Assembly: GCF_019511605.1 (NCBI RefSeq)
Contig: NZ_JAEUAV010000013.1
Coordinates: 1 to 64,000, forward strand
From: Paraburkholderia phenoliruptrix
GTDB lineage: Bacteria > Pseudomonadota > Gammaproteobacteria > Burkholderiales > Burkholderiaceae
Direction: 5' to 3'
Length of the DNA: 64,000 nucleotides
Position 1 is the stretch's first letter. The number at the start of each line of letters is the position of its first letter. The notes beneath the pieces were generated by a model. It did not search any database. It was not told the DNA's origin and saw only the letters and a list, made by a program, of their open reading frames with translations. The translations under genes were made by a program, and so were the position numbers. Shown here in pieces: positions 8,730-18,213 of this stretch.

Positions 8730-10172
8730 ATGCGCCATCAGTATGCAACGCCATGGATATGGATTTTCCTGCTACCACTTGCGCTGGACTATAAGGCCAC
8801 CAACGCGACCACCGGGCACTTCGCCCAGTTCATCTTTGTAGTTCCAGCAGTGGCAGCGGGACTCGCCCTTCTGCTGATTGCACCGCGCTTTCATGAGCGC
8901 TCCGGGCTTCGCTCAATCGTCACCGCCAGCATGTTTCTGTGCGTCTTCGGCAGTGTCGTTCCGCAGCTCATCCAGGACAATGACAGCGGCAATTATCTGC
9001 GCGTGCTGCTGCCGTTCGTGCTGTTTCTGCTTGGCTATCTGGTTGCTTGCCGGCCGTGGAGTGAGCAGCGAATTGCTCAGTTCGAGAAGGCCCTGTTCGC
9101 GGGCAATGTGATCAGCCTCATCTTTACTTTCGTGTACGGCATTGCGACGGGCGGCGGACTCGAAGACGTACGCTTTCGCATCATCTCAGTCACACTGCTT
9201 GGCTTGCAGGGCGTGCTGCTGCATGAGTTCGTCGTCGCAAAGCGCTACACGCCGTATACGGTCGGCGTGTTCGCCGTCACGGTCATTGTCGAACTACTCA
9301 GCGTCACACGTAGCCTGCTGGTGGGCACGGTGCTGCTGTTTCTGATTGCAATGGCGCTCAGCGCGCCGTCGATACGGCAGATCTGGCGCGCTGTCGCTCG
9401 CGGCGTGGTCGTGGCCGCCGTGCTCGCAGGCGTGGCAGGCATCGCGATACTGGCGGTGCCGAATGTCGCGGAGCACTGGTCGCAACGCATCTTCTTCTCC
9501 GAAGCAACGGTTTCGGGCAAAGATCCGACCACCATCACTCGTCTTGCCGAAATGCGCGATCAGTACGACCAGGTGACCGCCACACCGGAAACGCTGCTAT
9601 TCGGTGCGGGCTATGGACACTACTATCGCTATTCGCCCGACTATTTGCCGGACCTTGCGGGACAGTTCAGCAAGCAGGATTTCTACGCGATCAACGAATG
9701 GGCCGCGGGTCACAATTTCTGGGTCTATCAGTTCTTCGCGGGCGGGCTCGTGTTCGGCATTGCCATGCCGCTCGCGACGCTCGGCGCGCTTGCGCTGTGC
9801 TTCTTCTCCTACCGGTACTGGCGCAAGGTCGTGCCCACGGCGCCCATGCTGCCGGTGCTCGGCCGCGCGATCATGCTGTTTGCCGCGTTGCCGGCCACCT
9901 CCATTGGCGGCAATCCTCTCGGGCCACGCTTCTCGGGTCTCGTATTCGGTGTCGGGCTGGGTCTGATGATCGCTACCTTCACGCGTTTGCAGCGAGCGCT
10001 GCCGGCACGCGCAGACCAGATGCGCGCGGCCCGTCCTATGCGCCACGGCGCGATGCCGGACTTACCTGGCCGCATCCAGCCCGGTATGGGCCGTGCGGAC
10101 CTTGCCAGCACGCTCGGCACGTCGCACACCGCGCGACTGCCGGGCTCCAACCGGGCGGACATTGCGCGATGA
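8730..10172 (+). CDS. wzy: Wzy-like EPS polymerase / O-antigen ligase-family membrane protein
   Basis: The 480-residue protein has about 10-12 hydrophobic helices and a large periplasmic loop containing LLFGAGYGHYY and INEWAAGHNFWVYQFFAGG, the pattern of the Wzy_C/O-antigen ligase superfamily with its conserved His. It would polymerise flipped repeat units in the periplasm. A strong GGGGAGG site precedes the ATG at 8730. The last 60 or so residues form an unusual hydrophilic Arg/Pro-rich tail beyond the final helix. The stop overlaps the next start by four bases (ATGA), so it is coupled to the glycosyltransferase at 10169. Confidence 0.85.
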   Translation: MRHQYATPWIWIFLLPLALDYKATNATTGHFAQFIFVVPAVAAGLALLLIAPRFHERSGLRSIVTASMFLCVFGSVVPQLIQDNDSGNYLRVLLPFVLFLLGYLVACRPWSEQRIAQFEKALFAGNVISLIFTFVYGIATGGGLEDVRFRIISVTLLGLQGVLLHEFVVAKRYTPYTVGVFAVTVIVELLSVTRSLLVGTVLLFLIAMALSAPSIRQIWRAVARGVVVAAVLAGVAGIAILAVPNVAEHWSQRIFFSEATVSGKDPTTITRLAEMRDQYDQVTATPETLLFGAGYGHYYRYSPDYLPDLAGQFSKQDFYAINEWAAGHNFWVYQFFAGGLVFGIAMPLATLGALALCFFSYRYWRKVVPTAPMLPVLGRAIMLFAALPATSIGGNPLGPRFSGLVFGVGLGLMIATFTRLQRALPARADQMRAARPMRHGAMPDLPGRIQPGMGRADLASTLGTSHTARLPGSNRADIAR

Positions 10173-11386
10173 AAATACTCCACGTGCTTGCAAGCGTCGA
10201 CCCGCGCTCGGGTGGTCCCGTTGAGGGCGTTCGCCGCAGCGGGGTAGCCATGCAGAATGCGGGACACGACATTGAAGTCGCGACCTGCGATTCCCCTGAC
10301 GACGCCTATCTCGCGACTTTCCCGTTTCCGGTTCATGCATTCGGACCGACCTCGAACCGCTACAGTTATAGCGCGCATCTCGCGCCGTGGCTCGCCCGGC
10401 ACGCGAAGCGCTTTGACGCAGTTATCGTGCATGGCTTATGGCAATATCACGGCTTCGCGACGTGGAAAGCGCTGCACGACAGCGACGTGCCGTATTACGT
10501 GTACGCACACGGCATGCTCGACCCGTGGTTCAAGCAGGCGTACCCGCTCAAGCACCTAAAGAAATGGCTTTACTGGCCGTGGGCCGAGTATCGCGTACTT
10601 CGCGGCGCGCGCGCCGTCATCTTCACGACCGAAGAAGAGCGCACGCGAGCGCGTCAGTCGTTCTGGCTCTATCAGGCACACGAGCGTATCGTGCCATTCG
10701 GCACCACCGTTCCTGAAGTGGATGCAGCATCGGTGCGCGAAGCCTTCTTGCAGGCTGTGCCCGCAGCACGCGGCAAACGTGTCGTGCTGTTTCTCGGCCG
10801 CGTGCATGCGAAAAAGGGCTGCGACCTGCTGATCGACGCGTTCGCGCGCGTGGCTCAACGCGACCCCGCGCTGCATCTGGTGATTGCGGGCCCCGACGAA
10901 ACCGGCTGGGTTGCAAGCCTGCGCTCTCAGGCACAGGCGGCTGGAATCTCGCATCGACTGAGTCTGCCCGGCATGCTGCAAGGCGACCTGAAGTGGGGTG
11001 CCTTTCACGCGAGCGACGTTTTCGCGCTGCCGTCGCATCAGGAGAACTTTGGCGTCGCGGTAGCGGAGGCGCTGGGCTGCGGGCTGCCCGCGCTCATCTC
11101 CGACAAGGTCAACGTATGGCGTGAAATCGAAGAGGACGGCGCTGGGCTCGTCGCGCCCGATACTGTCGAAGGTACGGAGCAAAGTCTCGTACGCTGGCTC
11201 GAACTCGGCGCCGCCGCGCGCGAGACCATGCGCGTGCAGGCTGCGCGCACATTCAATGCGCGCTTTCGCGTGGAGACAATGGTGAGCGCATTGACCGCCC
11301 TGCTCGAAACGAAGGGTGACCAACCCGCTGAGCTAAAGAGCAATACGCTCGCGGCGTTGCACGAAGCCGCCCAACCCGGCCGCTGA
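10169..11386 (+). CDS. GT4-family glycosyltransferase
   Basis: The 405-residue product has an N-terminal SGGPVEGVRR loop, VVLFLGRVHAKKGCDLLIDAF at the start of the donor domain, and an E-x7-E motif in HQENFGVAVAEALGCG: the complete GT4 signature set. Translation starts at the ATG at 10169, overlapping the polymerase stop. In other EPS loci enzymes with the SGGP-type start are often called WcaK/WcaL-like or just group 1. It most likely adds one sugar of the EPS repeat unit. Confidence 0.9.
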   Translation: MKILHVLASVDPRSGGPVEGVRRSGVAMQNAGHDIEVATCDSPDDAYLATFPFPVHAFGPTSNRYSYSAHLAPWLARHAKRFDAVIVHGLWQYHGFATWKALHDSDVPYYVYAHGMLDPWFKQAYPLKHLKKWLYWPWAEYRVLRGARAVIFTTEEERTRARQSFWLYQAHERIVPFGTTVPEVDAASVREAFLQAVPAARGKRVVLFLGRVHAKKGCDLLIDAFARVAQRDPALHLVIAGPDETGWVASLRSQAQAAGISHRLSLPGMLQGDLKWGAFHASDVFALPSHQENFGVAVAEALGCGLPALISDKVNVWREIEEDGAGLVAPDTVEGTEQSLVRWLELGAAARETMRVQAARTFNARFRVETMVSALTALLETKGDQPAELKSNTLAALHEAAQPGR

Positions 11387-11393
11387 TCGGCAA

Positions 11394-11426
11394 CAAAAAA
11401 ATCACGGCGCTCGCAGGAGCGCCGTG
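11394..11426 (-). terminator. Rho-independent terminator of the GMC oxidoreductase gene
   Basis: A perfect 10-bp stem (CACGGCGCTC / GAGCGCCGTG, 11403-11426) with a GCAG loop is followed on the minus strand by a run of T (complement of the A-run at 11394-11401). It lies between the converging genes ending at 11386 and 11472. The stem could also slow plus-strand transcription, but no T-run follows in that direction. Confidence 0.85.
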
Positions 11427-11471
11427 TCCATTTCCAGCGACGGCGCATTCGCGCCGTCTTCATTCTTTACT

Positions 11472-13205
11472 TCACTGCTCTTTCATCAAAGGTGTCAAAG
11501 TCGACGCGGCAATTGGCAGTGTGTCGACCGGAGACTGCGCCGGCACAACCGGACTATGGACCGCTTCGACGCGAGTACTGCCGGTGATATGCGGAACGTC
11601 CAGTTGCCGCGCGAGATGCCCTGCAAGCCGCAGCGCGAGCGCCGCGATCGTGATGGTCGGGAAATTCGCGCCGACAGTGGGAAACACCGAACTGCCTCCC
11701 ACATACAGATTGCTGATGCCGTGCACTTTGCAATTGCGATCGACGACACCTTCGCGCGGTGAATCGTGCATACGTGTCGTGCCCATGTGATGCCAGGTGC
11801 CCTCCAGCTTCTCGGGCCACGCTCTGCCTTCGAGCGGGGCATCCAGCTCCACGTCGGCAACGCGCGCCAGTTGCAGTTCTTTCGCGAGCCCGGCGAAGGT
11901 TCTGTCGAACGTACGCTTTACCTGCTCGCCCAGGCGCCATTCCACCTTCACGCGCGGCATGCCGAAACGATCGCGTTTGTCGGCACTGAGCGTGACGCGG
12001 CTGTCCGGGTCAGGCACCGCTTCGACAATCGCCTGCAACGTTACGTCGGTAATGAGCGCGGGCCATTGCAGCAGTCGCGTGAGGCCGTAACCGACCGTAT
12101 GCAGTGGATGTGTTGCCATTGTCGCGATATCGGCCTTCAGGCTGCGCCCCGGCTGGTCTTTGTGCATGAGCGCTTCCTTGCAGCGGATCAGCGCCTCGGA
12201 GCCCGCGCTGCCCTCGCCGTACCAGCGCGAATAAAGCCACACGCGAGAATTGAGCAGTTTTTCGCGCTCCATCATTTCCTGCTTCGGCGCGAATTGCGAT
12301 GAGATCTTCGTACCGTGCGCGGATACTGCCGCATTCTGGTAGTGATATTTGATGTCGTAGAGCTTGTTGCGCGCCACACCCGGCCGGAAACGAACCTTTC
12401 CGCACATCATGCGCGGGTGGTCCATGAAGTAGCGCCCCACGAGATCGTTCGCATTGCCCAGTCCTGCCGCGTGTACGTTGTTCGACGCGAGCAGCAGCCG
12501 CGCGTTTTCGATTCCGCCGGTAGCGAGTACGAAAATGCGCGCCTTTACCGACATTCGCCGGCCGCACAATGTACCTACCTGCACACGGGTAATCGTCGTG
12601 CCTTGCGCGTCGGCGTCGATATTCAGGACGTTTGCGTGCAGGAAGACCCGCACACGCGTCGAGCGGCCCAGCTCTTCGCGATACACCTTGCCAAAACGCA
12701 GAGGCGGACTGAACTGCGCAATCGTATCGCGCATGTCGCCGCTGCCAAGCGGTATGCGCCGCACGTCGGAACGGCCGATTTCGCGTTCCCAGTACGCCGG
12801 GTCGAAGTTCTGCGGACCAAGCTTCAGCAATTCGTGTGTGCGTGCGTAATACGGTGCGAGTTCGTCGAGCCCGAATGGCCAGCCGCTGTGTGCAATCCAG
12901 TCGCGCTTTTCAAAGTCCCACGGGTCGAGAGGGCGGCACCAGCCGCCCCAGCAATTGCTGCTGCCGCCGAAATAGCGGCTGCGCGAGCCATCCGCGAATC
13001 GATACGGCAGACCAGCGTTTTCCCCGCGGTATAGGTCGCGTGTATCCTCGTCGGGCACAAACCCGCCGCTTTCAAGCAGGCACGTATCCACGCCGGCTTT
13101 CGACATTTCACGCGCGAGCGTGATACCCGCCACACCGCCCCCGATGATGCAAACCGTCGTTTCAATGACCGTATTCTGTTCGACATTGCGAGTATCAATG
13201 TACAT
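11472..13205 (-). CDS. GMC-family FAD-dependent oxidoreductase in the EPS locus
   Basis: The 577-residue protein has the FAD-binding GGGVAG motif at residues 22-27 followed by the acidic LLESGG turn, a middle RYFGGSSNCWGG segment typical of GMC enzymes, and the C-terminal HHMGTTRM block (about residues 472-479) with a downstream GANFPT Asn, the usual His/Asn catalytic pair. It would oxidise an alcohol, possibly a sugar hydroxyl of the EPS or a nucleotide or lipid-linked sugar; the substrate is unknown. There is no signal peptide, so it acts in the cytoplasm. GGGAG precedes the ATG. It ends at a strong terminator and sits 171 bp after the acetyltransferase at 13377-13991 on the same strand. 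Confidence 0.9.
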   Translation of the reverse strand: MYIDTRNVEQNTVIETTVCIIGGGVAGITLAREMSKAGVDTCLLESGGFVPDEDTRDLYRGENAGLPYRFADGSRSRYFGGSSNCWGGWCRPLDPWDFEKRDWIAHSGWPFGLDELAPYYARTHELLKLGPQNFDPAYWEREIGRSDVRRIPLGSGDMRDTIAQFSPPLRFGKVYREELGRSTRVRVFLHANVLNIDADAQGTTITRVQVGTLCGRRMSVKARIFVLATGGIENARLLLASNNVHAAGLGNANDLVGRYFMDHPRMMCGKVRFRPGVARNKLYDIKYHYQNAAVSAHGTKISSQFAPKQEMMEREKLLNSRVWLYSRWYGEGSAGSEALIRCKEALMHKDQPGRSLKADIATMATHPLHTVGYGLTRLLQWPALITDVTLQAIVEAVPDPDSRVTLSADKRDRFGMPRVKVEWRLGEQVKRTFDRTFAGLAKELQLARVADVELDAPLEGRAWPEKLEGTWHHMGTTRMHDSPREGVVDRNCKVHGISNLYVGGSSVFPTVGANFPTITIAALALRLAGHLARQLDVPHITGSTRVEAVHSPVVPAQSPVDTLPIAASTLTPLMKEQ

Positions 13206-13376
13206 CCGCAGCTCCCGTTTTCTTCATCATGATTTTGTGGGGCGTCTTCAGTGCGCCAGCCGCTGGCCGGCGCCAATTGCGCCCCTCTGCCGTGGCCTCG
13301 CGCATGAACGCTGCGCTTGCCACGACGTCGGTCTCCTCAGCGTATAAAGGCTGTGGATCGAGTTCTGTGCTTCAGG

Positions 13377-13991
13377 TCACGGAAGGAAACGCTTCCGTAG
13401 GAAACGACACGGATTGCCGCCGTACACTCCGCCGGCTTCGAGTGAGCGATGCACAACAGACATAGGTGTGACCACCGCGGAACGGCCGATCGTCACGCCC
13501 ATTTGCACGACGCATTTGGAGGTGATCCACACGCCGTCCTCGATGACGATGGGCGCGACACGCAGGTCCATCGTCGTGCTCATGTCATGCGAGCCGGCCG
13601 TGAGGAATGTGCCCTGAGAAATGCATACGTTCGAGCCGATACGAATGGGCGCCTGGTTATAGATCCATACGTCGACGCCAAACCAGCACTTGTCGCCCAC
13701 TTCGAGGTTCCACGGCGCCTTCACACGCAACGGATGAACAAAACGGCATCCGCTACCGATGCGCGCACCGAAGAGACGCAGCAACGCAACGCGCACGAAC
13801 GAAAACGGCAGAAGTTTGTTGTTGATCACGCAGGCCTCGAGCACAAACCATACAAGCTCGATCAACGTACTGCGCTGCGCGCTGTAATTGCCTTTACCCG
13901 CGAGACTGAGGTCGATTACGCGAGGCTCGGAGCCGCCCTCTGCGGCTCGCGGCTCACATGCGAGCCGCGGATCGTCTGCAATCTTGCCCAT
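13377..13991 (-). CDS. wcaF: WcaF-type hexapeptide-repeat acetyltransferase
   Basis: The 204-residue protein has a left-handed beta-helix of imperfect hexapeptides from about residue 75 to 190, with the catalytic His in GSHD (H135) and the C-terminal GGVYGGNPCRFL block seen in WcaF-like acetyltransferases. It would O-acetylate a sugar of the EPS from acetyl-CoA. The N-terminal 35 residues are longer and more polar than in E. coli WcaF. GGGGA precedes the ATG at 13991. The symbol is by similarity to the colanic acid gene. Confidence 0.85.
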   Translation of the reverse strand: MGKIADDPRLACEPRAAEGGSEPRVIDLSLAGKGNYSAQRSTLIELVWFVLEACVINNKLLPFSFVRVALLRLFGARIGSGCRFVHPLRVKAPWNLEVGDKCWFGVDVWIYNQAPIRIGSNVCISQGTFLTAGSHDMSTTMDLRVAPIVIEDGVWITSKCVVQMGVTIGRSAVVTPMSVVHRSLEAGGVYGGNPCRFLRKRFLP

Positions 13992-14174
13992 CGTCTTTAT
14001 CCCCTTCCTGTGTGTCTTTACAATGCACAGGGTTACTAATCAATTTCATTATCTGTCCTGTCTCGCCTCGCAGAACTTCGCGAAGTGGCCGCGCAGGCAA
14101 GCGTTTTGGCGGCTGCGTGCATGCATTTTGGCGCACGATCTCTTCATTGGACTGCATCAACCCGGGGGACCACC

Positions 14175-14660
14175 ATGACAACCACGCTTCGCCACACCGC
14201 CTACTGCACGCTTCTCTTCACTGCTGCGTATGCAGCACCCACGCTTGCTCAGAACGCCGCGCCCGCGCGCGCACCGGCAATGACCGCGACGGCTCCGACT
14301 GGCTACGGCGCGCCCGTGCCCGCTCCCGTCGATCGCCGTGCGACGCAGCGCAAGCGCGAGCAGAGCCTGCTCGGAGCACCGGACGCATACGACGTCGGCG
14401 TTGCGCAGAACGGCAACCTCGACGACGCGCGCCGCACAGCCTTGCTGGACGAACAACGCATGACCGCGAACGGTATTGCGCAAGGCGGCCAGCAAGGTGC
14501 AGCGCTCAAGCGCAAGGCGCCCGATGGCCAGTTGCGCGTCGCCGACGCCGCAGCACGTCCGCGCGCTGCAGAGAAGCTGCTGCCGGAAGGGGCCGCCAGA
14601 GCGACCTACTCCGATCCGTACGCGACCGGTAAGGCCTCCGTCTACCGGTCGCCGTGGTAA
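14175..14660 (+). CDS. Small periplasmic protein of unknown function
   Basis: From the ATG at 14175, preceded by GGGGGA, the product has 161 residues. Residues 1-25 form a signal peptide (LLFTAAYAAPTLAQ). The mature part is Ala/Arg-rich, contains two RRA/RKRE-type basic clusters and no cysteine, and ends YRSPW. The reading frame is open further upstream, but those residues hide the signal peptide. It lies on the plus strand inside a minus-strand EPS operon, so it is expressed separately. I do not recognise a family. Confidence 0.6.
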   Translation: MTTTLRHTAYCTLLFTAAYAAPTLAQNAAPARAPAMTATAPTGYGAPVPAPVDRRATQRKREQSLLGAPDAYDVGVAQNGNLDDARRTALLDEQRMTANGIAQGGQQGAALKRKAPDGQLRVADAAARPRAAEKLLPEGAARATYSDPYATGKASVYRSPW

Positions 14661-14689
14661 GCACAAGTTCATGATCGCCGCGCACCGGT

Positions 14690-16021
14690 TCACTCGGGCG
14701 CGGCATCCTCCGTGGTTGCCGGCTTCGCGTGCGTTACCGCTACCGCGGAAGGCCTTGCGTCAAAGTACGTGGTGCTCGGCTTCCAGCGTCTTCTTCCTGC
14801 CGCGCGGCACAGCATGCCGACGCGTTCCTCAAAGGCACTGATTGTCGTATCCGGCGAAAGCGCGGTTTCGGCATAGTCGCGGGCTGCGCGGCCGAGTGCC
14901 GCGCGCCGCTCGGAATCGTTTGCGAGCGCATTGATCGCGCCGACCAGCGCCTTCACGTTGTCCGGGGGCACGACCACGCCGCGCGCGTGCACTGCCTCGT
15001 GCAGTGCCGTTCCGCGCCGTGCCATCGCAATCGTCGCGCGGCCGCTGGCGAACATGCCGGTCAACTTCGACGGCATGACCAGATCTGCGGCATCGCCGCG
15101 CTGCGGCAGCACGTGAATGTCCGCCAGATTGAGCAGTTCGTTGAGCCGCTCGGCCGGCTGCAGCGGAAGAAAGATGCAGTTGGGCAAAGCCGCGCAGCGC
15201 TTCGCGAGACTGTCTCTGGCAGCGCCATTGCCACAGAAGACAAACGTCAGGTCAGCACGCGTTGCGAGCGACGCCGCGGCTTCCGCGAGCGTTTCGATAC
15301 CCTGCTTGGCGCCCATGTTGCCCGAGTACAGAACGACCTTCTGCCCCTCGGCGAGCTTGAGTTCTTTGCGGTACTCGCTTGCGCGCGTCAGCGGGTAAAT
15401 GGTCGACACGTCGACCCAATTGGGAAGGCACACCACTTTCGAAGGCGCCACGCCTTTCGCCGACGCACGCGCACTCATTTGCCGCGTAATCGAGGAGACG
15501 GCATCAAAGCGCCGCAATAACTGGCTTTCCATCCACCGCGCGAAACGCGCTGCACGCGAGCCCTTGAGCAGGCCGAGTTCGAACGCAGCGTCCACCTCGT
15601 AATCCTGAATGTGGAGCCAGGCACTGGCACGCGCGAGGCGGGCGATTGCGAGCGTCGCCGGGGCGCACATCAAAGTCGGCGCAATCAACAGGACCGCGTC
15701 AGGTCGCCAGAATGTCTGCCATGCCAGCACGGGCAGCGAAGTTGCCGCGAAGCTTGCCAGATGAATCATCCGCTTGAGACCGCCCGGCCGCGACGGCACC
15801 CACAACGGCGCGCGCCACACTGAGACACCGTCGCGCTCCTCCCGCCGATAGCGCCATGCGGCATACCCCGTGGAAACGCGCCACTCCGGGTAGTAAGGCG
15901 GCGCGCATACCACCCGCACCTCGTGCCCGCGGCTCGCCAGCAGCGCAGCCATTTCGGCCGTGTATTTGCCGGTTCCCGTGAGTTCGGGCGCGTAATTAAG
16001 GCCGTAGATCAGGATCTTCAT
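14690..16021 (-). CDS. wcaI: WcaI-family colanic-acid-type glycosyltransferase
   Basis: The 443-residue protein begins MKILIYGLNYAPELTGTGKY, almost diagnostic of the WcaI family, and continues with PPYYPEW and the donor-site VVLYSGNMGAKQG. In E. coli WcaI is a GT4 enzyme adding a sugar to the colanic acid repeat unit. MPSKLTGMFASGR corresponds to the C-terminal nucleotide-sugar site. It is the last gene of the long minus-strand run that begins at manC. It has a weak ribosome binding site and a 62-bp gap from the gene before it. The residues after about 410 are a variable tail. Confidence 0.92.
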   Translation of the reverse strand: MKILIYGLNYAPELTGTGKYTAEMAALLASRGHEVRVVCAPPYYPEWRVSTGYAAWRYRREERDGVSVWRAPLWVPSRPGGLKRMIHLASFAATSLPVLAWQTFWRPDAVLLIAPTLMCAPATLAIARLARASAWLHIQDYEVDAAFELGLLKGSRAARFARWMESQLLRRFDAVSSITRQMSARASAKGVAPSKVVCLPNWVDVSTIYPLTRASEYRKELKLAEGQKVVLYSGNMGAKQGIETLAEAAASLATRADLTFVFCGNGAARDSLAKRCAALPNCIFLPLQPAERLNELLNLADIHVLPQRGDAADLVMPSKLTGMFASGRATIAMARRGTALHEAVHARGVVVPPDNVKALVGAINALANDSERRAALGRAARDYAETALSPDTTISAFEERVGMLCRAAGRRRWKPSTTYFDARPSAVAVTHAKPATTEDAAPE

Positions 16022-16083
16022 TGTGCGTGTCTGAACGTGTTAAGGCTTCCATGCCCGACCTCGCGGCGGCGCCGCGAGGCCCG

Positions 16084-17226
16084 TCAATCGCTCAGCATCA
16101 GCGCACAGCCCCGGGCAATGTTGGCGGCTGCAGAAGGCGGATCGAAGCGGCGAATGACATCCATGCAACGGCGTGCGGTACCGCTCGCGTCGGCAAACGC
16201 TTCCATTGCCTTGAGCAGGGTGCGCTGCAATCCCGGCACGTCGCCGGCCGTGAACGAATAGCCACTCACGCCGTCTATCACGAGTTCCGGCACGCAGCCG
16301 CAGCTTTCGCTCACCACGGCCGGGCAACCATGCGCGAGTGCCTCGTTCACCACGAGTCCCCACGGTTCGCTGAAGCTCGGCAATACGAGGCACGTCGCGC
16401 GGTAGTATTCGCGCGTGAGCGGCTCGTCCTGCAGGCTGCCTGCGAAAGTCACCGCATCGCCCAGTTGCAGGTCGGCCACTTTTGCGCGCAAGCTGTCGCC
16501 CATCGGCCCGGTGCCGACAATGCGCAAGCGCGCGGCGGGAATGCGCTTGCGCAGACCGGCAAACGCCTCGATCAACGTGCCGACCCCTTTCTCTTCCGAA
16601 AGGCGCCCAACGTACAGAAACACGGGCGGATTGCCGGTACGCGCGGCGACGCGCTCAGCCAGCGCACGCTCCGGCGAAAACGAGCCGGGCAACGCAGCGG
16701 CCTGACACGGCACGAAAATCTTGTCTCGCTTCGCGCCGAGCGAGAGCAGATATTCGCGGCTGCGCTCGCCGAAGCCGAAGTAACCGTCGCACAACGAGAA
16801 AAACACCCGCTTCGGAATGGACGTGATGAGCTTCTTCGGGCGGTCGCGTCCGGTCGAATCGCAGAACACCGCGCGCCGCTTGCCTGTCACGATGCACGCA
16901 GCGAGCATCGCCCAGTATTCCGGCCGGTGATAGCCGGGCAACACAATCAGGTCCGATTTCGCTTTCAGCACTTCCCACGTGAGCCGCACGATCATCTTGA
17001 TCGTGGGTACGTCTTCGTAGCAACCATCAAACAGCTTCTGCATCGGGTACCGGTGATATGAATAATCGACCTCGGAAAAGCCGAGGCGGTCATGCTCGGT
17101 ATCCGCGATCTGCACCATCGAATAGCGGATTGCTCCGGATGCCGAAATATTATGCAGCGCAGAAAAGACGACACCCTTGTGACGCGACCATACGACGTTG
17201 TGGAAGATGGTGACTGACGCACTCAT
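16084..17226 (-). CDS. GT4-family glycosyltransferase
   Basis: I start the gene at ATG 17226, preceded by GAGGAG at a good distance; the frame is open further upstream but overlaps fcl. The 380-residue product has FLYVGRLSEEKGVGTLIEAF, VGTGPMGDSL and the E-x7-E motif in FSEPWGLVVNEALAHG: the GT4 core. It sits 25 bp after fcl, so a role in transferring fucose or a neighbouring sugar is reasonable but not shown by sequence. Confidence 0.9.
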   Translation of the reverse strand: MSASVTIFHNVVWSRHKGVVFSALHNISASGAIRYSMVQIADTEHDRLGFSEVDYSYHRYPMQKLFDGCYEDVPTIKMIVRLTWEVLKAKSDLIVLPGYHRPEYWAMLAACIVTGKRRAVFCDSTGRDRPKKLITSIPKRVFFSLCDGYFGFGERSREYLLSLGAKRDKIFVPCQAAALPGSFSPERALAERVAARTGNPPVFLYVGRLSEEKGVGTLIEAFAGLRKRIPAARLRIVGTGPMGDSLRAKVADLQLGDAVTFAGSLQDEPLTREYYRATCLVLPSFSEPWGLVVNEALAHGCPAVVSESCGCVPELVIDGVSGYSFTAGDVPGLQRTLLKAMEAFADASGTARRCMDVIRRFDPPSAAANIARGCALMLSD

Positions 17227-17251
17227 TTTTATGCTGCTCCTCGAAAAGACG

Positions 17252-18208
17252 TCATTGCATGGCAGCCGCGGTCGCCGACCCCGCATAGGATTCGACGAAT
17301 TGCTGATACGTCGACGCGATTCCCTGCTCGAGTCCGATCCTGGCTTGCCAGCCCATCTGCGCAAGGCGCGACACATCCAGCAGTTTGCGCGGCGTGCCGT
17401 CGGGTTTTGACGTGTCGAATACGAGCTCGCCCCGAAAGCCCACCACTTTGCAGACACACTCCGCCAGCTCGCGAATCGACAGGTCTGCACCGACCCCCAC
17501 GTTGAAGAGCCCTTCCATCACATTGTTCTCGAGCACGAAAAGGGTGGCGGCTGCAAGATCGTCGACGTGCAGGAACTCCCGGCGCGGCGTGCCCGAGCCC
17601 CATACCGTCAAACTGTCGGCGCCGCTCAGCTTCGCTTCGTGGGCCTTGCGCAAAAGCGCCGGCAACACGTGGCTGCTGTTCAGATCGTAGTTGTCGTTCG
17701 GTCCGTACAGGTTGGTCGGCATAAGCGAAACGTATTGCGTGTTGTACTCGCAGTTGTACGCTTCGCACAGCTTCAGTCCGGCAATCTTCGCGATCGCATA
17801 CGCGTCGTTGGTCGGCTCGAGCGACGAGGTCAGCAGATACTCTTCGCGAATGGGCTGCGGACACTGCTTCGGATAAATGCACGAGGAGCCGAAGAACACC
17901 AGCCGCTCGACTTGCGCCCGATACGCAGCGTGAATCACATTGGTTTCTATCACCAGGTTCTGATAGATGAATTCGCCCGGCCGCGACGCGTTGGCAAGAA
18001 TACCGCCCACGCGCGCCGCGGCAAGCAGCACGACGTCGATCTTCTCCGCCTGGAAGAAGCGGTTCACGGCGGCCTGATCCATCAGGTCCAGCTCCGAGCG
18101 CGGGCGCGTGACCACGTTCGTATAGCCGGCCGCCACGAGCTGTCTGACGAGAGCTGAGCCGACCATGCCACGGTGGCCCGCGACAAATATGCGTGATTGT
18201 TTGTTCAT
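17252..18208 (-). CDS. fcl: GDP-L-fucose synthase
   Basis: The 318-residue SDR-family enzyme has the NADP-binding GHRGMVG motif at residues 11-17, the Ser/Cys pair of FFGSSCIYP (S108-C110) and the catalytic Y137-x3-K141. It epimerises and reduces GDP-4-keto-6-deoxymannose to GDP-L-fucose. The ATG at 18208 lies five bases after the gmd stop; an upstream GTG at 18217 overlaps gmd and is less likely. The length matches the family. Together with gmd and manC it makes fucose a predicted EPS component. Confidence 0.95.
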   Translation of the reverse strand: MNKQSRIFVAGHRGMVGSALVRQLVAAGYTNVVTRPRSELDLMDQAAVNRFFQAEKIDVVLLAAARVGGILANASRPGEFIYQNLVIETNVIHAAYRAQVERLVFFGSSCIYPKQCPQPIREEYLLTSSLEPTNDAYAIAKIAGLKLCEAYNCEYNTQYVSLMPTNLYGPNDNYDLNSSHVLPALLRKAHEAKLSGADSLTVWGSGTPRREFLHVDDLAAATLFVLENNVMEGLFNVGVGADLSIRELAECVCKVVGFRGELVFDTSKPDGTPRKLLDVSRLAQMGWQARIGLEQGIASTYQQFVESYAGSATAAAMQ

Positions 18209-18213
18209 CGCAA

